Shown here: one piece after another, positions 33,491-42,171 of the stretch | Layout: each line of letters opens with the position of its first letter | How positions within the stretch are numbered: position 1 is the stretch's first letter | Origin: Flavobacterium amnicola | GTDB lineage: Bacteria; Bacteroidota; Bacteroidia; Flavobacteriales; Flavobacteriaceae | Length of the DNA stretch: 64,000 nt | NCBI RefSeq assembly: GCF_004122165.1 | Contig: NZ_SBKO01000003.1 | Span: 124,001-188,000, forward strand | Direction of reading: 5' to 3' | Made by a program: the position numbers and the translations under genes | Notes under the pieces: model-generated | The model's database searches: none | What the model was told of the DNA's origin: nothing | Seen by the model: the letters and a program-made list of their open reading frames with translations, nothing else

Positions 33491-34141
33491 ATGAAAAAAT
33501 CAAGAATTTATTTAGGTCTGTCGCTTGTTGCGATTTCGGGTCTATTGTTAATTGCTGCCGATCACGCTGATGCACCAGCAGTAACAGGTAATGGAAATGA
33601 CATCACGGATGTTTATGCTTTTCAAGGAGAAAACACAAGCAACATGGTATTTGTTGTGAACACTCAAGGATTACTGTCTCCTAGCGCTACAGGAAGTGCT
33701 ACATTTAAAGAAAATGTAATGACAGAAATTAATATCGACAATAATGGAGACAATATTGAAGATTTAGTGATTCAAGCAATAAAAAGAGGTAGTAAAATGT
33801 ATTTCTTTGGACCAACAGCTCCTGGAACTCCGGGGACTTCAAGTACTGTTAAAACATCAGCTGCTGCAGGAAGTGTTGAAATTTCTAAATATGGTAAAAC
33901 GCCAAATATAGTTACTTCAAATGGAATGAAATTTTTTGCAGGACCAAGAGATGATCCTTTCTTTTTCGATTTAAATCAGTACAAAGCCATTCTTGCTGGA
34001 ACTGCAGGTGGATTTAATAATCCAGGTACTGATACGTTCGCAGGAACAAATGTTTTAGCTACTATTATTGAAGTACCAAAAACAATGCTAGGTTCTTCTT
34101 CAACAATAAATGTTTGGGCAGAAACAAAACAAAAACAATAA
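33491..34141 (+). CDS. Exported DUF4331 N-terminal-half protein
   Basis: A 216-residue protein with a signal peptide ending near LLIAADHADAPAV. The mature start ADHADAPAVTGNGNDITDVY and FVVNTQGLLSPSA match the N-terminal half of DUF4331 (in which one finds DxA..aP, 'D..DlYaF' and 'nPl..P'), and it ends at the strand ATIIEVPKTMLGSSSTINVW, where a full-length DUF4331 protein would continue. A second gene 29 bp downstream supplies the C-terminal half. Role unknown; in other Bacteroidota DUF4331 genes lie near TonB receptors and HupE/UreJ-like metal permeases. Confidence 0.85.
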   Translation: MKKSRIYLGLSLVAISGLLLIAADHADAPAVTGNGNDITDVYAFQGENTSNMVFVVNTQGLLSPSATGSATFKENVMTEINIDNNGDNIEDLVIQAIKRGSKMYFFGPTAPGTPGTSSTVKTSAAAGSVEISKYGKTPNIVTSNGMKFFAGPRDDPFFFDLNQYKAILAGTAGGFNNPGTDTFAGTNVLATIIEVPKTMLGSSSTINVWAETKQKQ

Positions 34142-34170
34142 TTTAAATAATTAATTAAAAGAAATTTCAC

Positions 34171-34728
34171 ATGAAAACAAATAGAACCAAATTTTTAGCA
34201 ATTGCTATTCTTACAACAGCCGTTTTAGTGAGTTGTAATAATGATGATGATGTTGTTGTGACACCTGTAATTCCTGCAACTGATTTTTCAGGAACGTATG
34301 TACAAAAGGATCAAATGGCTAGACCCGCAATTAATACCGTTTTTATTGCATCAGGCACTCCAAAAGATAACTTTAACATGACAACTCCTTCTACAATGGG
34401 AGCGACTTATCAATCTGTTTTTCAATCAAGATTATTGGCTTTAAATCCTGGGTATACCACTAACGCATTAGGACAAACTGCGGCGCAATTTACTGGGCTT
34501 TTAGCTACAGATGTGCTTGGTGTAGCGAAATCAGGAACAACTACATTTTTTGATGGAGTAAACGTTCTTACAGGTCGTGCACTTGCTGACGACGTAATCG
34601 ATACGGAACTATTATTAATTTTTGGTGGACCAACTGGTGGTTCAAATCCTGGATTAACTTCAGATAATGTAGATGCTAACGATAAAGCATTTTCGACTTC
34701 ATTTCCTTACTTAGCTTCTGCTTGGTAA
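34171..34728 (+). CDS. DUF4331 C-terminal-half lipoprotein
   Basis: A 185-residue lipoprotein with lipobox VLVSC (Cys22) followed by NNDDD, a common outer-membrane sorting pattern. The mature sequence QKDQMARPAINTVFIASGTP and GRALADDVIDTELLLIFGGP, then NVDANDKAFSTSFPYLASAW match the C-terminal half of DUF4331 (MxRPaiNt, GR.L.DDViD, D.vDaND..f...FPYL). So the family domain appears to be split over two exported proteins with separate signals. A hairpin follows the gene. Function unknown. Confidence 0.82.
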   Translation: MKTNRTKFLAIAILTTAVLVSCNNDDDVVVTPVIPATDFSGTYVQKDQMARPAINTVFIASGTPKDNFNMTTPSTMGATYQSVFQSRLLALNPGYTTNALGQTAAQFTGLLATDVLGVAKSGTTTFFDGVNVLTGRALADDVIDTELLLIFGGPTGGSNPGLTSDNVDANDKAFSTSFPYLASAW

Positions 34729-34740
34729 TAAGTATTTTAA

Positions 34741-34778
34741 AAAAGAGCGCAGACCTACTGATGCGCTCTTTTTTTTCA
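34741..34778 (+). terminator. Intra-operon hairpin (terminator or attenuator)
   Basis: AAAGAGCGCA (34742-34751), 10-nt loop, TGCGCTCTTT (34762-34771), then T7: a perfect 10-bp terminator structure 13 bp after the DUF4331 C-half and 42 bp before the TPR gene, giving either two units or reduced downstream transcription. Confidence 0.8.
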
Positions 34779-34812
34779 AACAAAACAAAAACAAACAAAA
34801 AAAACAAGTACA

Positions 34813-36105
34813 ATGAAAACATTCAATTTAGCGATTATTTTAGTTATGACTTTATTAATGGTAAGTTGTGAAAAAGAATCCAATCAAATTACAAACCGAA
34901 AAGACTACGATGCCTATTTAGCGTCAAAAGAAACGAAATCTATAGATTTTGCTAAAAATGAAATCGATTTTTGGCAAAAAAAGTTTGATGCTGCACCCAA
35001 TCAAATTTCGTATTTATCTCAAATAGCATCCAATTATTCGAAATTATTTGAAATTACGGGTAACATTAATTATATCTATAAAACAGAAGAATTATTATTG
35101 CAATCGAATGAAGCCTTAAAATATACTCAAGTTGGTACGATTAGAGCTTTGGCTCGTAACTACATTACCCAGCATCGTTTTAAAGAAGCTTTGGTGCTTG
35201 CCAATAAAGCTTTAGCTATTGGAGAAGGAAAGAAAGCAACTCAAAAATTACTTTTTGATGTGCAAATGGAACTGGGTAATTATGCTGAAGCAGAAAAAAA
35301 TTTAAAGGCGATTCAGGATCCAAATGAATTTGATTTCTTAATTAGAATTGCCAAATGGAATGATCATCTTGGGGATTTACCTACAGCTATTTCACTAATG
35401 GAAAAAGCAGCCAAGAGAGCTGAGAAAGATGAAAATGAAGGATTAAAAGTATGGGCTTACTCAAACCTTGGAGACATGTATGGTCATGCCGGTCAAATTA
35501 AAAAATCCTATAATTATTATTTAAAAACATTAGCGTTAGAACCTCATAACAGCTATGCCTTGAAAGGAATTGCTTGGATAGCCTTTTCTCATGAAAAAAA
35601 TACCACTGAAGCCAACCGCATTATTAATATCATTTCTAAAAAACACAATTCACCCGATTTTTATTTAATGAAATCTGAAATTGCTGAATATGAAAACAAT
35701 AAAGAAAAGAAAGAAAAGTACATGTCGAATTATTTTAATATGCTTCAGAAAAATAATTATGGAGTAATGTATAATAAATACAATGCACTTATTTTTGCTG
35801 ACGATACAAGCACGGCAGAAATAGCATTGGCGATTGCAAATCAAGAAATCAAAAACCGCCCCACTCCAGATTCTTACGATTTATTAGCTTGGTCGTATTA
35901 TAATTTGGGCGATTATAAAAAAGCATTAGAAATTGCACAAAAGCATGTAGCTGGAAAATCATTTGAACCCGAATTAAATTATCATTTGGCGATGATTTAC
36001 AAATCCAATAAAATGAGTAATTTGGTTCAACCTATAAAAGAAGATCTATTAACGAGTACTTTCGAACTAGGTCCAAGTTTTCAACAAAAAATAGATCAAT
36101 TATAA
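34813..36105 (+). CDS. TPR-repeat lipoprotein
   Basis: A 430-residue lipoprotein with lipobox LMVSC (Cys19). Most of the mature chain is helical tetratricopeptide repeats (for instance ALVLANKALAIGEGKKATQK, AEKNLKAIQDPNEF, WAYSNLGDMYGHAGQIKKSY, YYLKTLALEPHNSYALKGIA, DLLAWSYYNLGDYKKALEIA). Such proteins scaffold protein partners at the membrane. Its stop overlaps the ATG of the TonB receptor gene (TAATG at 36103-36107), so the two are translationally coupled and probably form a complex. Proximity to the DUF4331 genes places it in the same system. Confidence 0.9.
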   Translation: MKTFNLAIILVMTLLMVSCEKESNQITNRKDYDAYLASKETKSIDFAKNEIDFWQKKFDAAPNQISYLSQIASNYSKLFEITGNINYIYKTEELLLQSNEALKYTQVGTIRALARNYITQHRFKEALVLANKALAIGEGKKATQKLLFDVQMELGNYAEAEKNLKAIQDPNEFDFLIRIAKWNDHLGDLPTAISLMEKAAKRAEKDENEGLKVWAYSNLGDMYGHAGQIKKSYNYYLKTLALEPHNSYALKGIAWIAFSHEKNTTEANRIINIISKKHNSPDFYLMKSEIAEYENNKEKKEKYMSNYFNMLQKNNYGVMYNKYNALIFADDTSTAEIALAIANQEIKNRPTPDSYDLLAWSYYNLGDYKKALEIAQKHVAGKSFEPELNYHLAMIYKSNKMSNLVQPIKEDLLTSTFELGPSFQQKIDQL

Positions 36106-38318
36106 TGAATACGTATACCAAAATTCTCTTTTTATTTTGGATGTTTACTAGTTATTCTCAAATAAAAAAAGGAACGATACACGACGTTAACGGAAGTCCA
36201 ATTGATAATGCTTATATCATCAATACAAATTCTCAAAGTCACGCCCATACTGATGAATTTGGAAATTTTGCAATAGACAAAACTGTAGTTGGTGATCTTT
36301 TGGAAGTATCTGGTTTAGGTTATAAAAAAAATACTTTTAGCGTTAGCGAAGGTCTTACTGAAATTATTTTAGAGTCTGATATCTATACCTTAGATCAAGT
36401 AATCATTCATTCCAAAATTTCAGCTATGAATGAACTATCTAAAATTGATTTGCAAACCAAACCCGTTAATTCTTCACAAGAGATTTTACGAAAAGTACCT
36501 GGTTTGTTTATTGGTCAACACGCCGGAGGAGGAAAAGCAGAACAAATATTTTTGAGAGGTTTTGATATTGATCATGGAACAGATATCGCATTGTCTGTAG
36601 ATGGAATGCCTGTCAATATGGTTTCTCACGCACATGGTCAAGGGTATGCCGATCTACATTTTGTAATTCCTGAAACGATCGAGAAAATAGATTTTGGAAA
36701 AGGAACGTATTATGCCAACAAAGGTGATTTTGCTACAGCTGGCTATGTCTCGTTTTTAACGAAGGAAAAAGTTGAAAATAGTAGTTTGTCTGTTGAAGCC
36801 GGACAGTTTAATACTATGAGAACCGTTGGTATTTTTAATTTGTTGGAAAATCAGAAAAAGCAAAGCGCGTATTTGGCAACCGAATATGTACTAACCGATG
36901 GTCCTTTCGATTCGCCTCAAAATTTTAAACGAATGAATCTCTTTGGAAAATATACCAACAGTATATCAGAAAATAGTAAGTTTTCCATCATGGCTTCTCG
37001 TTTTACAAGCAAATGGGATGCATCGGGACAAATTCCGCAACGTTTGGTTGATAACGGAATGATTTCACGATTTGGAGCGGTAGATGACACCGAAGGAGGG
37101 AACACTTCCAGAACCAATTTTAATGCGTCTTTGACTAAAAATATTAGTGAGAATACCTTTTTGAAAGCAAATGCTTTTTATTCTAATTATCAATTTGAAT
37201 TGTTTTCCAATTTTACCTTTTTCTTAGAAGATCCCATCAATGGTGACCAGATCAAACAAAAGGAAAACAGAAATATTTATGGTTTGAATTCGGAGCTAAA
37301 TAAAAGATTAAAAATAAATAGCATCGATGCTTTAGTACAAGCTGGTTTTGGTTTTCGAGCCGATGAAACAAAAAATACCGAATTATCACATACCTTAAAT
37401 CGAAATGAAACCTTACAAAACATAAAGTTAGGAGACATTGATCAAACGAATGTTTTTTCTTACTTAAATGCCGAATTTGATTTTGGAAAACTAAAAATAA
37501 ATCCAGCAATTCGAATGGATTATTTCAAGTTTAATTACCAAGATAAATTAGTAGCGAAGTATACAACACAATCGGAAGACAAGGTAAAATTCTCTCCCAA
37601 ATTGAATTTCATCTTTTCACAAAATAATGACTTGCAATTCTATTTAAAATCTGGTTTGGGTTTCCATTCGAATGATACGAGAGTAGTGGTAGCGCAAACA
37701 GGAAAGAAGATTTTGCCTACAGCCTTTGGAACCGATTTAGGAACGATTTTTAAACCGTTTTCTAGATTGGTAGTCAATTCAGCACTGTGGTTTTTGGATT
37801 TGGAGCAAGAATTTGTGTATGTTGGTGACGCTGGAGTAGTGGAACCTAGCGGACGATCAAAACGTATGGGAATTGATTTCGGATTGCGCTATCAGATGAC
37901 CAACTATTTGTTTTTTGATGCCGATGCAAATTATACCTACGCAAGAAGTAATGATGCACCAAATGGTCAAGATTATATTCCGTTGGCACCCGATTTTACT
38001 GGAACTGGAGGTTTTAGTGTCACAGATTACAAAGGGTTTTCAGGTGGATTTCATTATCGCTATTTGAAAACACGCCCAGCGAATGAAGACAATTCTATTG
38101 TAGCCAAAGGATACATGGTATCGGATGTCAATTTGAATTATAAATACCAAAAGTTCATTTTTGGAATATCGGTAGAAAATCTATTTAATACCAAATGGAA
38201 TGAAACACAGTTTGCCACCGAATCAAGGTTGCAAAATGAAGCAACAAGCGTTGAAGAAATTCATTTTACCCCAGGAACTCCTTTTTTTATGAAAGGAAAA
38301 ATAACATACACTTTTTAG
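36105..38318 (+). CDS. TonB-dependent outer-membrane receptor with CarboxypepD_reg-like domain
   Basis: A 737-residue receptor. A signal peptide (ending near SYSQ) is followed by a carboxypeptidase-regulatory-like N-terminal domain (about 20-90, KKGTIHDVNGSPIDNAYI), then the plug (about 105-230) with IFLRGFDIDHGTDIALSVDG and the His-rich segment MVSHAHGQGYADLHF, and the 22-strand barrel ending with KGKITYTF, a terminal Phe as outer-membrane proteins require. The shared plug motif and the DUF4331 context resemble receptors near metal transporters, but the substrate is unknown. A terminator follows. Confidence 0.93.
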   Translation: MNTYTKILFLFWMFTSYSQIKKGTIHDVNGSPIDNAYIINTNSQSHAHTDEFGNFAIDKTVVGDLLEVSGLGYKKNTFSVSEGLTEIILESDIYTLDQVIIHSKISAMNELSKIDLQTKPVNSSQEILRKVPGLFIGQHAGGGKAEQIFLRGFDIDHGTDIALSVDGMPVNMVSHAHGQGYADLHFVIPETIEKIDFGKGTYYANKGDFATAGYVSFLTKEKVENSSLSVEAGQFNTMRTVGIFNLLENQKKQSAYLATEYVLTDGPFDSPQNFKRMNLFGKYTNSISENSKFSIMASRFTSKWDASGQIPQRLVDNGMISRFGAVDDTEGGNTSRTNFNASLTKNISENTFLKANAFYSNYQFELFSNFTFFLEDPINGDQIKQKENRNIYGLNSELNKRLKINSIDALVQAGFGFRADETKNTELSHTLNRNETLQNIKLGDIDQTNVFSYLNAEFDFGKLKINPAIRMDYFKFNYQDKLVAKYTTQSEDKVKFSPKLNFIFSQNNDLQFYLKSGLGFHSNDTRVVVAQTGKKILPTAFGTDLGTIFKPFSRLVVNSALWFLDLEQEFVYVGDAGVVEPSGRSKRMGIDFGLRYQMTNYLFFDADANYTYARSNDAPNGQDYIPLAPDFTGTGGFSVTDYKGFSGGFHYRYLKTRPANEDNSIVAKGYMVSDVNLNYKYQKFIFGISVENLFNTKWNETQFATESRLQNEATSVEEIHFTPGTPFFMKGKITYTF

Positions 38319-38352
38319 TTAAGTGAAGTTTGTTTTTTTTGAATGTTTGAAA

Positions 38353-38389
38353 AAAAAGCTCATTAGATACTATTTCCAATGAGCTTTTT
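38353..38389. terminator. Bidirectional terminator between the receptor gene and tpiA
   Basis: AAAAAGCTCATT (38353-38364) pairs perfectly with AATGAGCTTTTT (38378-38389) around a 13-nt loop, between two converging units. Confidence 0.9.
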
Positions 38390-38394
38390 GATAT

Positions 38395-39147
38395 TTAGAT
38401 GCCATTCACAATTCCTACAAAATCATCCGCTTTTAAAGCTGCCCCTCCAATTAATCCACCGTCTACATCAGGCTGTGAAAAAATTTCTTTGGCATTGTCG
38501 GGTTTGACACTCCCTCCGTAAAGGATAGAAACGTTTTCGGCAATGTCGCTTCCGTATTGTTTGCGAATCGTTTCGCGAATAAATTGGTGCATTTCTTGGG
38601 CTTGCGCTGGTGAAGCGGTTTCACCAGTACCAATTGCCCAAACCGGTTCGTAAGCCAAGACAATATTGGTCCATGCACTTTCAGTTAAATGAAACAAACC
38701 GTCACGCAATTGCAATTCAACGATATTAAAATGACTGTTAGTACTTCTATCTTTTAGTTCTTCACCAAAACAGAAAATGACTTTCATATCATGTTTTAAA
38801 GCGGTATCTACTTTATTGGCTAACAAAGCATCCGTTTCATGAAAATAAGCACGACGCTCTGAATGTCCTAAAATAACGGTTGTTACTCCAATACTTTTTA
38901 ACATATCGGCCGAAATTTCTCCTGTGAAAGCGCCACCTTCTGCTTGGTGCATGTTTTGTGCGGCTACTTCAATAGCAGTAAATTCAGTATGGTCAACCGC
39001 AGAGGCAAGATTGACAAACGTTGGTGCAATGATAATTTTAGTTTGTGTATCGGTAGGTAACTTTTGGATTAATTCATTGATCAAATCTTCGGTTTGCTCG
39101 GCATTTTTATTCATTTTCCAATTGCCAGCTACTATTTTTTGTCTCAT
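38395..39147 (-). CDS. tpiA: Triose-phosphate isomerase
   Basis: A 250-residue TIM barrel converting dihydroxyacetone phosphate to glyceraldehyde 3-phosphate. Lys11 in GNWKMN, His95 in LGHSERR and Glu167 in AYEPVWAIGTGE are the catalytic residues; the phosphate loop GGSVKPDN and GGLIGGAALKADDF follow. It is the last gene of a four-gene minus-strand run (DUF1599, BT_3928-like, TlpA-like, tpiA), overlapping the TlpA-like gene by one base. Confidence 0.98.
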   Translation of the reverse strand: MRQKIVAGNWKMNKNAEQTEDLINELIQKLPTDTQTKIIIAPTFVNLASAVDHTEFTAIEVAAQNMHQAEGGAFTGEISADMLKSIGVTTVILGHSERRAYFHETDALLANKVDTALKHDMKVIFCFGEELKDRSTNSHFNIVELQLRDGLFHLTESAWTNIVLAYEPVWAIGTGETASPAQAQEMHQFIRETIRKQYGSDIAENVSILYGGSVKPDNAKEIFSQPDVDGGLIGGAALKADDFVGIVNGI

Positions 39148-39644
39148 TAGTTCAATTCTTTTAATAAGTTGCTTACTTTTTCATGGTCAGTTTCTATCGC
39201 ACGGTATAATTTTATTTTTCCAGTTTTGTCTAAGATAATATAACGCGGAATCCAATCTAAATTGATTGCTTTTCCGAAATCACCTTTCATACCTCCAGGC
39301 ATTAAGTAATGATCACCTGTAATTGCGTGTTTTTCAATTCCAACTTTCCAAGCTTCTGGAGTTTTATCGGCAGAAAGAAATACAAAGGCAACATTTGGGT
39401 TTTGGGCCTGCAATTCTTTTAATTTCGGCATATTTTTGACACAATCGCTGCACCAAGAAGCCCAAGCTTCAATAACAACAGTTTTGCCTTCGTGTTTTTT
39501 AAGTATGTCTTTGAAAGCGATTTCATTTCCATTTCCATCCGTAAGTTTGTGTCCCAAAGCTTCATCTGAAAATTGTTTGTCTTGTGCATTGGTACACGAA
39601 ATATTTAAGGCAAAAGCAGCAAGTAAGCAAAGTAGTTTTTTCAT
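39147..39644 (-). CDS. TlpA-like thioredoxin-fold lipoprotein/periplasmic protein
   Basis: A 165-residue exported redox protein. The N-terminus MKKLLCLLAAFALNISCTNA holds a possible lipobox (LNISC, Cys17). The thioredoxin fold carries WASWCSDC (Cys65, Cys68), then KNMPKLKEL and GIPR-like WIPRYIILD with the cis-Pro. It is of the TlpA/ResA group that delivers electrons to envelope proteins. It is coupled by TAATG to tpiA and sits 7 bp after the DoxX-thioredoxin fusion gene, suggesting a shared redox task. Confidence 0.9.
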   Translation of the reverse strand: MKKLLCLLAAFALNISCTNAQDKQFSDEALGHKLTDGNGNEIAFKDILKKHEGKTVVIEAWASWCSDCVKNMPKLKELQAQNPNVAFVFLSADKTPEAWKVGIEKHAITGDHYLMPGGMKGDFGKAINLDWIPRYIILDKTGKIKLYRAIETDHEKVSNLLKELN

Positions 39645-39650
39645 GATTTA

Positions 39651-40733
39651 TTATTTTTTTAATTCGTTGTATGATTTATTAATTAACTCTTGATAATCTT
39701 TTGGATTGAATTGATTTTCGGTAATACCGTAATAGTATTTGTACTCGTTACCATTCCATAAATATTTTACACCAGGTGTATCTTTTCCAGTTCCTAATAA
39801 TTTCCAAAACGGAATGATTTCGATGATTTTATATGGATATTCAGCACCGGCTTCTTTGAAAAAAGCAGGGATTAAATCGGCTTCTTCATTCATAAATAGA
39901 ATTACAACTTCTGGGAAATTTTTGTTGATTTTCCTCATTTCGGTTAATTCTTTAGCGGCTAATCGACAATGGTCACAACCCGGAACGAAGAAACATAACG
40001 TTTTTCTTCCAGTATCGATTTTAGAAAAGAATTGTGCATACCCCGATTTCTTTTTTGCAGGCTCATTAAGGACTACTTCTTCCACTTTTTTTGGTGTTTC
40101 TTTGGCTGTAGAATCTTTTATCGGTTTTTCAACGGCATCCATTTTTACGGCTCCCGAATCGATTACTTCTGTAGTCAAGCTATCCGTTGGTAAAGTTTCA
40201 ATCGGCATCGCTAATTCCGTATTCGATTTTATAGGTGCTATCAAAAATATTCCGACAATAGTAGCCAAAGTAACCGCGGCTAATGGCCAAAATTTAGAAG
40301 CTGTTTTTTCGGACACCAATAGATACAACCAAATCAGTAAACCAATGGCAATGATGTTTTTGATAATCGCTTCAATAGGTGTCATTGGAATTAGTTCACC
40401 AAAACAACCACAGTTGCCAGAGTTGCCACCATTTACAAAGGTTTCATATGACAAATGTGCCACAAAAACGGCTAATAAGGCTATGGTAGCCGGAATTACA
40501 ATTTTTTTCAGATAGTTATTCTGTAGAATTAAAAATCCCAGGGCCAATTCAATTCCGATTAATATTCTGGAAAACCAAGGAGCTATTGCTTCTGAAAATC
40601 CTAAGGGATACAATTGTTTTACTTCAAAAGTAGAGATAGCAAAATAGGGAGATGGATACATTTTGGCTACTGCCGAAACAATGAACAAGGCCGAAATGAC
40701 TATTTTAATTAAGATGGATAGATTTTTTTTCAT
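39651..40733 (-). CDS. BT_3928-like membrane protein: DoxX/MauE fold plus thioredoxin-like domain
   Basis: A 360-residue protein. Residues 1-170 form five membrane helices of the MauE/DoxX type; residues 175-235 are a Lys/Glu/Pro-rich linker; residues 240-360 form an exported thioredoxin-like domain with the CxxC PGCDHCRLAAKEL (about residue 250). This composition matches the family annotated BT_3928. Probable job is handling thiol electrons across the inner membrane with the TlpA-like neighbour. The physiological partner is unknown. It sits 4 bp from the DUF1599 gene. Confidence 0.9.
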   Translation of the reverse strand: MKKNLSILIKIVISALFIVSAVAKMYPSPYFAISTFEVKQLYPLGFSEAIAPWFSRILIGIELALGFLILQNNYLKKIVIPATIALLAVFVAHLSYETFVNGGNSGNCGCFGELIPMTPIEAIIKNIIAIGLLIWLYLLVSEKTASKFWPLAAVTLATIVGIFLIAPIKSNTELAMPIETLPTDSLTTEVIDSGAVKMDAVEKPIKDSTAKETPKKVEEVVLNEPAKKKSGYAQFFSKIDTGRKTLCFFVPGCDHCRLAAKELTEMRKINKNFPEVVILFMNEEADLIPAFFKEAGAEYPYKIIEIIPFWKLLGTGKDTPGVKYLWNGNEYKYYYGITENQFNPKDYQELINKSYNELKK

Positions 40734-40736
40734 AGT

Positions 40737-41279
40737 TTAATTATTTCCTTCCAAAAGTATTAAGGCAAATACTGCATAATTAATCATGTCTTGGTAATTG
40801 GCGTCAATTCCTTCAGAAACGATTGTTTTTCCTTTGTTATCTTCAATTTGTTTTACGCGAAGAATTTTTTGCAAAATTAAATCGGTTAACGAACTCACAC
40901 GCATATCACGCCATGCCTCACCATAATCATGATTTTTGTTTTCCATCAAATCTTTGGTCAATTTGATTTTTTCATCATACAGTTTTACGGCTTCTTCCAC
41001 GTCTAAATCGGGTTGATCGGCAACTCCTTTATCCAATTGAATTAAGGCCATGATAGAATAATTAATTATTCCAATAAATTCAGGTACTTCCCCTTCGTCT
41101 ACTTTTCGAACGTCATTTTCTTGTAAAGAGCGTATGCGTTGGGCTTTTATGAATATTTGATCCGTAAGTGATGGCAAACGTAATATACGCCAAGCACTTC
41201 CATAATCTTTCATTTTTTTACTATATAAATCGCGGCAAGTGGTAATGATTGCGTCGTATTGTTGTGAGGTATTACTCAT
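40737..41279 (-). CDS. DUF1599 domain protein (tandem repeat)
   Basis: A 180-residue soluble protein of two similar halves: KKMKDYGSAWRILRLPSLTD-like (about 16-50) and NHDYGEAWRDMRVSSLTD-like (about 115-150). The shared pattern (DYG.AWR..R..SLTD.I) marks DUF1599, a Bacteroidota family probably related to MazG-like nucleotide pyrophosphatases. Function unknown. It is the first gene of the redox/tpiA operon and is divergent from folP. Confidence 0.92.
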   Translation of the reverse strand: MSNTSQQYDAIITTCRDLYSKKMKDYGSAWRILRLPSLTDQIFIKAQRIRSLQENDVRKVDEGEVPEFIGIINYSIMALIQLDKGVADQPDLDVEEAVKLYDEKIKLTKDLMENKNHDYGEAWRDMRVSSLTDLILQKILRVKQIEDNKGKTIVSEGIDANYQDMINYAVFALILLEGNN

Positions 41280-41287
41280 TAGTGTCT

Positions 41288-41295
41288 TATATTTG
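41288..41295 (+). promoter_or_regulatory. Putative -7 element of folP
   Basis: TATATTTG (TAnnTTTG), 51 nt before the ATG at 41347. Confidence 0.4.
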
Positions 41296-41308
41296 TATCA
41301 AATTGGTT

Positions 41309-41316
41309 CAAAAATA
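41309..41316 (-). promoter_or_regulatory. Putative -7 element of the DUF1599 operon
   Basis: Minus-strand TATTTTTG, 29 nt before the ATG at 41279. It lies downstream of the folP -7 element on the opposite strand, so the two promoters cross. Confidence 0.4.
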
Positions 41317-41346
41317 ACGAATTTTAAATAATAAGCTGTTAATAAA

Positions 41347-42171
41347 ATGCAAATGGCCACAATAAATTGTAAAGGAAATTTAATTGATTTAACGTCTCCC
41401 AAAGTGATGGGAATTTTGAATATTACCCCAGATTCTTTTTATGACGGTGGAAAATTTTCTTCGGAAGCACTGATTTTGAGTCAAGTGGAAAAAATGCTGA
41501 CAGATGGCGCGACATTTATTGATATCGGTGGACAATCAAGTCGACCAAGTTCTGAATTTCTTTCTTCAGATATGGAGCAAAAAAGAGTGTTGCCTGTGGT
41601 CGATTTAATTTTGAAAAATTTCCCGAAGGTTTTACTTTCCATCGATACCTTTCACAGCGAAGTAGCAAACCTTTGTATTGAGCATGGTGCTGCAATGATC
41701 AATGATATTTCTGCTGGTAGTTTGGATGAAAAAATGTTTGAAGTGATTGCCAAGCACCAAGTACCGTATGTGATGATGCACATGCGTGGCACACCACAAA
41801 CCATGCAACAATTAACCGATTATGAAGATGTTGTGAAAGAAGTATTATTTTATTTCTCTCAGAAAATCGCCAAAGCAAGACAATTCGGAATTAATGATTT
41901 GATTTTAGATCCTGGATTTGGATTCGCCAAAACAATCGAGCAAAACTTTGTCTTGATGCAACAATTGGAGTTACTTCAAATGGCGGAATTGCCCATTCTT
42001 GTAGGTGTTTCCAGAAAATCAATGGTTTACAAAAAGCTTGAAACCACAGCTGATAAAGCACTAAACGGCACTACAGTTTTAAACACAATTGCTTTAACCA
42101 AAGGAGCTAAAATTTTACGCGTTCATGATGTGAAGGAAGCAGTAGAATGTGTGAAATTAACTTCTTTTTAA
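41347..42171 (+). CDS. folP: Dihydropteroate synthase
   Basis: A 274-residue TIM-barrel enzyme joining 6-hydroxymethyl-dihydropterin pyrophosphate with p-aminobenzoate; it is the sulfonamide target. Seen motifs: MGILNITPDSFYDGG (about 20-34), IDIGGQSSRPSSEF (about 57-70), LSIDTFH, NDISAG, MHMRGTPQTMQ, LDPGFGFAKT and GVSRKSMVYK. All substrate residues are intact. The start could be the second ATG at 41353. The gene is not followed by a diadenylate cyclase gene, as it often is in Bacteroidota; its 3' end overlaps by 4 bp the convergent thioesterase gene. Confidence 0.97.
   Translation: MQMATINCKGNLIDLTSPKVMGILNITPDSFYDGGKFSSEALILSQVEKMLTDGATFIDIGGQSSRPSSEFLSSDMEQKRVLPVVDLILKNFPKVLLSIDTFHSEVANLCIEHGAAMINDISAGSLDEKMFEVIAKHQVPYVMMHMRGTPQTMQQLTDYEDVVKEVLFYFSQKIAKARQFGINDLILDPGFGFAKTIEQNFVLMQQLELLQMAELPILVGVSRKSMVYKKLETTADKALNGTTVLNTIALTKGAKILRVHDVKEAVECVKLTSF

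Noticed and set aside
40737..41279. Internal duplication of DUF1599 as evidence for recent gene fusion
   Set aside because: The repeat is characteristic of the family, so it is not specific to this gene.
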